A DNA stretch of 9,591 nt from contig CAZPCZ010000051.1 of NCBI GenBank assembly GCA_964585225.1, forward strand, positions 1-9,591, read 5' to 3'. The stretch comes from CAZPCZ01 sp964585225 (GTDB taxonomy: Bacteria > Patescibacteriota > Patescibacteriia > JACPHY01). The notes beneath the pieces were generated by a model. That model searched no databases. It saw only the letters and a list, made by a program, of their open reading frames with translations, and was not told the origin of the DNA. The translations under genes and the position numbers were made by a program. Position 1 is the stretch's first letter; the number at the start of each line of letters is the position of its first letter. Positions 7,423 through 9,591 of this stretch are shown piece by piece.

Positions 7423-8169
7423 TTATTCTCCCACCACCGCACCCGCCATCATTTCGGACAAGTCGTGAGGCATCTCGTCCCAAGTACGCCCTTCGAGCAG
7501 CCTACCGTTCTTCTTCTTGTGGACGCCTCCCCACTGTTTGAAGAAGAAGGGCACCTTCGCCTTTTGGCACTGGTTGCGGATCTCCAGCACCCACTCCGGG
7601 TCCATCGGCCTGGCCCCCGGCCCCGACTCACCGCCGACGATCACCCAGTCGATGCCCCTTAGCATCAGGTTCGGCAACGGACCCAGAAGAGGTTCGAGGG
7701 AGAGAAACTTCACCTTCGAACGGGTCCCCCGCAGATGCTCGATGCGAAACGCATAGTCCTCGTTCTCCACACTGACTCCCATCCACATGTGGGAAGCCCA
7801 TGGGAGGTGGCGATCCAGCTCAAGCAGTCGCTCGGACCGCTTCGTGAGGATCTGGTAGACATGCCAGTCCGCCCGGCGCATGGAGGTGAAGACCTTCAGA
7901 ATGAACGCGAGCGGGATGTCTTCGTGGAAGATATCGCTCATGGAGTTGACGAAGATGGTCCGAGGCTTCTTCCACGTCAGGGGCAGGTCGAGGCGATCAG
8001 GCCACAGTCGGAGGTCGAACCCCTGCTCGTAGGGGTGGCCCGGAACGCCGCGCCAGCGCTCCGCGAACGTCTCGGCGTAGCAACGCTTGCATCCCGGGCT
8101 GATCTTCGTGCAGCCGGTGACGGGGTTCCACGTGGACTCGGTCCACTCGATGGCTGACTTAACGGCCAT
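7423..8169 (-). CDS. phage Gp37/Gp68-family (DUF5131) three-Cys-motif protein
   Basis: This is a 248-residue protein from the ATG at 8169, preceded by AAGGGGA at good spacing. The N-terminus has IEWTESTWNPVTGCTKISPG, then CKRCYAE: Cys20, Cys27 and Cys30 form Cys-X6-Cys-X2-Cys, typical of Gp37/Gp68 proteins and reminiscent of, but spaced differently from, the radical SAM Cys-X3-Cys-X2-Cys cluster site. Later family blocks are TIFVNSMSDIFHE (71-83), YQILTKRSERL (105-115), GVSVENEDYAFRI (131-143), KFLSLEPLLGPL (154-165), DWVIVGGESGPGARPM (174-189) and FFFKQWGG (208-215). These alternating strands suggest a barrel-like fold. The substrate is unknown. Its start overlaps the tcmP stop by 11 nt and it stops 10 nt before the methyltransferase gene, so the three are probably co-translated. 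The pair is common in phages and mobile regions. Family assignment is firm; function is open. Confidence 0.87.
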   Translation of the reverse strand: MAVKSAIEWTESTWNPVTGCTKISPGCKRCYAETFAERWRGVPGHPYEQGFDLRLWPDRLDLPLTWKKPRTIFVNSMSDIFHEDIPLAFILKVFTSMRRADWHVYQILTKRSERLLELDRHLPWASHMWMGVSVENEDYAFRIEHLRGTRSKVKFLSLEPLLGPLPNLMLRGIDWVIVGGESGPGARPMDPEWVLEIRNQCQKAKVPFFFKQWGGVHKKKNGRLLEGRTWDEMPHDLSEMMAGAVVGE

Positions 8170-9016
8170 GCGCGATCCCCTTGTCTCGGTACTTCTTGAA
8201 AACGGCTCGGGCAATCTTGTCGCCTGCTTCGTTGTGCGAGGCGAAGAACAGGTAGTAGATCACCGCCCCATTCCTGTTCCGCATCGGCAGCGGTTCGGGC
8301 ACGTATTTGAACCCGGCGACATCCTGGAGCCGCTTTCGATACGCCGCCACAACGGCCTCGTTGGACGCTTTCCTCTCCATGTCTCCGAACAGTCCAGGCT
8401 CGGAGGCATACCCGGCCTTCGTCCAGGAGTCGTCGCCCCAGAACGCGTTCATCCTCGCGACCTGTGCCGCAGCGACCTTCTCCCGGTCGCCCCAGAGGAC
8501 GTTCATGTTGGCGTCCATGATCATGAAGTTGAGAAAGATCTCAACGCTTTTCATCCGTCCGGCCGTCTCGATGACGCTCCAGTTCGGATTCAGCTTGTAA
8601 GGATCGAGCAGACAGAGGGCGCGACGGTAGTCCTCATAGCGGCACTGCGGGAAGACCTTCTCCACGAGAATCGAGTTGCAGTCGCCGGTATGGACCGAGA
8701 CATCATTCCGCCCGGCCGCCAGTTTCTTCAGCCGGGCCGTGCGCTTGCCATCCAAGTCGATGAAGTGGTAGTGCGAGAACTTGGGCTGCAGGTTGAGCGC
8801 GATGGAGGGACTGCCCTCGATCTCCTTGCCGGTCTCCTTGGAAATGTGCGCGCCGACCCCGGCAAAGCCATCGATGTACGCGAAATGCTTGATGCTTTTC
8901 TGCTTGCTCAGGATCGTCGCGTAGGCCTTGGAATAGTCCCGCAGAATCGCCAGCTTCACCTCGGTCCAGTAACCGACAACGTCGAGAGGGGGCTCGGGCA
9001 TTGGCTCATGCTCCAT
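8159..9016 (-). CDS. tcmP: three-Cys-motif partner protein TcmP
   Basis: This is a 285-residue protein from the ATG at 9016. It carries the features I know for the TcmP family: a long N-terminal helix (YWTEVKLAILRDYSKAY), a glycine-rich loop YIDGFAGVG at about 47-55, EGSPSIALNL at 67-76, FIDLDGKR at 85-92, HTGDCN at 109-114 and LLDPYKLNPNW at 136-146. The glycine loop after a beta strand and the later DPY resemble a Rossmann methyltransferase-like fold, but catalytic activity is unproven. The family is named for its regular pairing with Gp37/Gp68 proteins bearing three cysteines, and exactly that gene follows with an 11-nt overlap. A frame extension to 9166 would overlap the HTH gene by about 145 nt and is unlikely. 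An ATG at 9001, with GGAG 9 nt upstream, is a good alternative start (280 aa). Confidence 0.85.
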   Translation of the reverse strand: MEHEPMPEPPLDVVGYWTEVKLAILRDYSKAYATILSKQKSIKHFAYIDGFAGVGAHISKETGKEIEGSPSIALNLQPKFSHYHFIDLDGKRTARLKKLAAGRNDVSVHTGDCNSILVEKVFPQCRYEDYRRALCLLDPYKLNPNWSVIETAGRMKSVEIFLNFMIMDANMNVLWGDREKVAAAQVARMNAFWGDDSWTKAGYASEPGLFGDMERKASNEAVVAAYRKRLQDVAGFKYVPEPLPMRNRNGAVIYYLFFASHNEAGDKIARAVFKKYRDKGIAHGR

Positions 9017-9021
9017 TTCGG

Positions 9022-9240
9022 CTATGACCGCCCCTTGCTGGTCCTGCCCTTCTTGAATCTGGACGGTCTTCGACCTCCATACTCGACCCACGCGTCGACC
9101 TCGGAAATCCGAAATCGCAGAAGCCGTCCGACTCGATGGGATGGAAACTGCTTCTGCTCGATCCAACGATAGATGGAATCCCGCGCTACCCCAAGGTGCG
9201 CGGCAACCTTGTCGACGGACACCCAGCGCTCTTCAGGCAT
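9022..9240 (-). CDS. small excisionase-type helix-turn-helix DNA-binding protein
   Basis: This is a 72-residue protein from the ATG at 9240. Residues about 5-50 (ERWVSVDKVAAHLGVAR, then DSIYRWIEQ, then HRVGRLLRFRISEVDAWV) match the excisionase/MerR-like winged helix family, in which VDKVAAHLGVARDSIYRWI is the helix-turn-helix and the RVGRLLRF segment forms the wing. The tail is short and basic (RRPSRFKKGRTSKGR) and may add DNA affinity. The frame also allows a GTG start at 9270 (82 aa), but family members normally begin just before the ERWxSV segment; no strong Shine-Dalgarno decides between them. It is first in the operon, stops 5 nt before the next gene, and sits behind a promoter with a dyad, so a regulatory role is inferred. 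A recombination directionality role is less likely because no integrase is visible. Confidence 0.85.
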   Translation of the reverse strand: MPEERWVSVDKVAAHLGVARDSIYRWIEQKQFPSHRVGRLLRFRISEVDAWVEYGGRRPSRFKKGRTSKGRS

Positions 9241-9282
9241 AGGCACACCATGCCCATAGGAGACGGCCACAAATGGTGAGAA

Positions 9283-9296
9283 TAGACCAAAGTCTA
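9283..9296. promoter_or_regulatory. candidate operator, inverted repeat TAGAC-N4-GTCTA
   Basis: A perfect 14-bp dyad, TAGAC CAAA GTCTA, coincides with the -10 box and the predicted start of transcription of the operon promoter. A further GTCT half-site lies in the spacer near 9309-9313. A protein bound here would block RNA polymerase. The first gene encodes a small helix-turn-helix protein, so autoregulation is the simplest inference, but nothing in the sequence proves which protein binds. Confidence 0.4.
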
Positions 9297-9319
9297 ATTG
9301 TCGAGCTCAGACCTGTCAA
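9291..9319 (-). promoter_or_regulatory. sigma70-type promoter for the HTH/TcmP/R-M operon
   Basis: Read on the minus strand, there is a perfect -35 box TTGACA (9319-9314), a 17-nt spacer, and a -10 box TAGACT (9296-9291; 4 of 6 matches to TATAAT). The predicted transcription start is near 9284. That is about 14 nt before the possible GTG start at 9270 and about 44 nt before the ATG at 9240. It lies in the only sizeable gap upstream of the seven-gene run, where an operon promoter is expected. Transcription has not been shown. Confidence 0.6.
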
Positions 9320-9432
9320 ACTCTGTCGCGGGCTGCAGCCAACTGGTTCGCCGCGCTCTGGGGCGCGACCGTGTCGCACGAGCAGCACTCTGTCCCAATC
9401 CGGCGCTTCTGGCCGCGGCACGGTCTCTTGGA

Positions 9433-9591
9433 TTACTTCTTCCGCGGCAACGCCAGGACTCCCATCCTCTGGAAATCATCGTCGAACGTGAACGCCTCCG
9501 TGAGCCCGTATTTCCGCATGGCGGCGAACGACGTGCAGTCAGAGTTTGTGAAGCAATCGGATTCAGCGCTGAGTTGGAGTCGAAGGACGCT
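9433..9591 (-). CDS. PIN-domain (VapC-like) ribonuclease, C-terminal part, cut by window edge
   Basis: The frame is open from the right edge to a TAA at 9433-9435 and gives 52 residues; the start lies outside the window. The fragment contains SDCTSFAAMRKYGL followed by EAFTFDDDF. This matches the C-terminal end of PIN domains, where an Asp in a (T/S)DxxS context and a later Asp before Phe supply the last two acidic metal ligands. PIN proteins of this kind are Mg-dependent ribonucleases and are often VapC toxins. The N-terminal acidic residues and any antitoxin gene would be beyond the window, so toxin status is inference. The gene ends about 160 nt before the promoter of the next gene, so it is probably a separate transcription unit on the same strand. 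Confidence 0.72.
   Translation of the reverse strand, partial: SVLRLQLSAESDCFTNSDCTSFAAMRKYGLTEAFTFDDDFQRMGVLALPRKK

Noticed and set aside
8087..9172. 361-codon plus-strand open frame
   Set aside because: It is antisense to tcmP and the end of the three-Cys gene, which both have clear family motifs on the minus strand.
9331..9340. Perfect 10-bp palindrome GGCTGCAGCC upstream of the promoter
   Set aside because: It is short and isolated, and such palindromes are frequent by chance in GC-rich DNA.
9294..9479. Short minus-strand ORFs between the PIN gene and the HTH gene
   Set aside because: They overlap the PIN C-terminus or the promoter and have biased Arg/Ser/Ala composition and no motif.

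Overview
The window is a GC-rich (judged by eye) bacterial accessory or defence-type region. The organism cannot be named from the sequence. Codon use looks uniform across the large genes. No ribosomal, tRNA or housekeeping gene is present. Every gene I can support lies on the minus strand, so the locus reads from right to left.

Right edge: the last 52 codons of a PIN-domain (VapC-like) protein end at 9433. A short non-coding stretch follows, holding a good sigma70-type promoter (TTGACA, 17 bp, TAGACT) whose -10 is overlapped by a TAGAC-N4-GTCTA dyad. Then come seven closely packed genes: (1) a small excisionase-type helix-turn-helix protein; (2) a three-Cys-motif partner protein (TcmP family); (3) its usual partner, a phage Gp37/Gp68-family (DUF5131) protein with Cys-X6-Cys-X2-Cys; (4) a large beta-class adenine-type DNA methyltransferase (Mod-like, about 1038 aa); (5) a large DEAH helicase with a C-terminal PD-(D/E)XK-like nuclease motif (Res-like, about 1029 aa); (6) a DUF488-family protein; (7) a short hypothetical protein. 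Gaps are -14 to +16 nt except for 91 nt between genes 5 and 6, which suggests one operon with translational coupling.

How they fit together: genes 4 and 5 form a complete type III-like restriction-modification pair. The TcmP/three-Cys pair is carried in front of them, behind a probable DNA-binding regulator that may control its own promoter. The two tail genes look damaged. The DUF488 gene has one in-frame TAG exactly where a Tyr codon is expected, with the frame otherwise open. The last ORF runs into a near-perfect 57-nt palindrome at the left edge and stops inside it.

Most interesting points: the combination of the TcmP/three-Cys pair with a type III-like R-M system under one promoter, the single amber codon in the DUF488 gene, and the edge palindrome that ends the last ORF.
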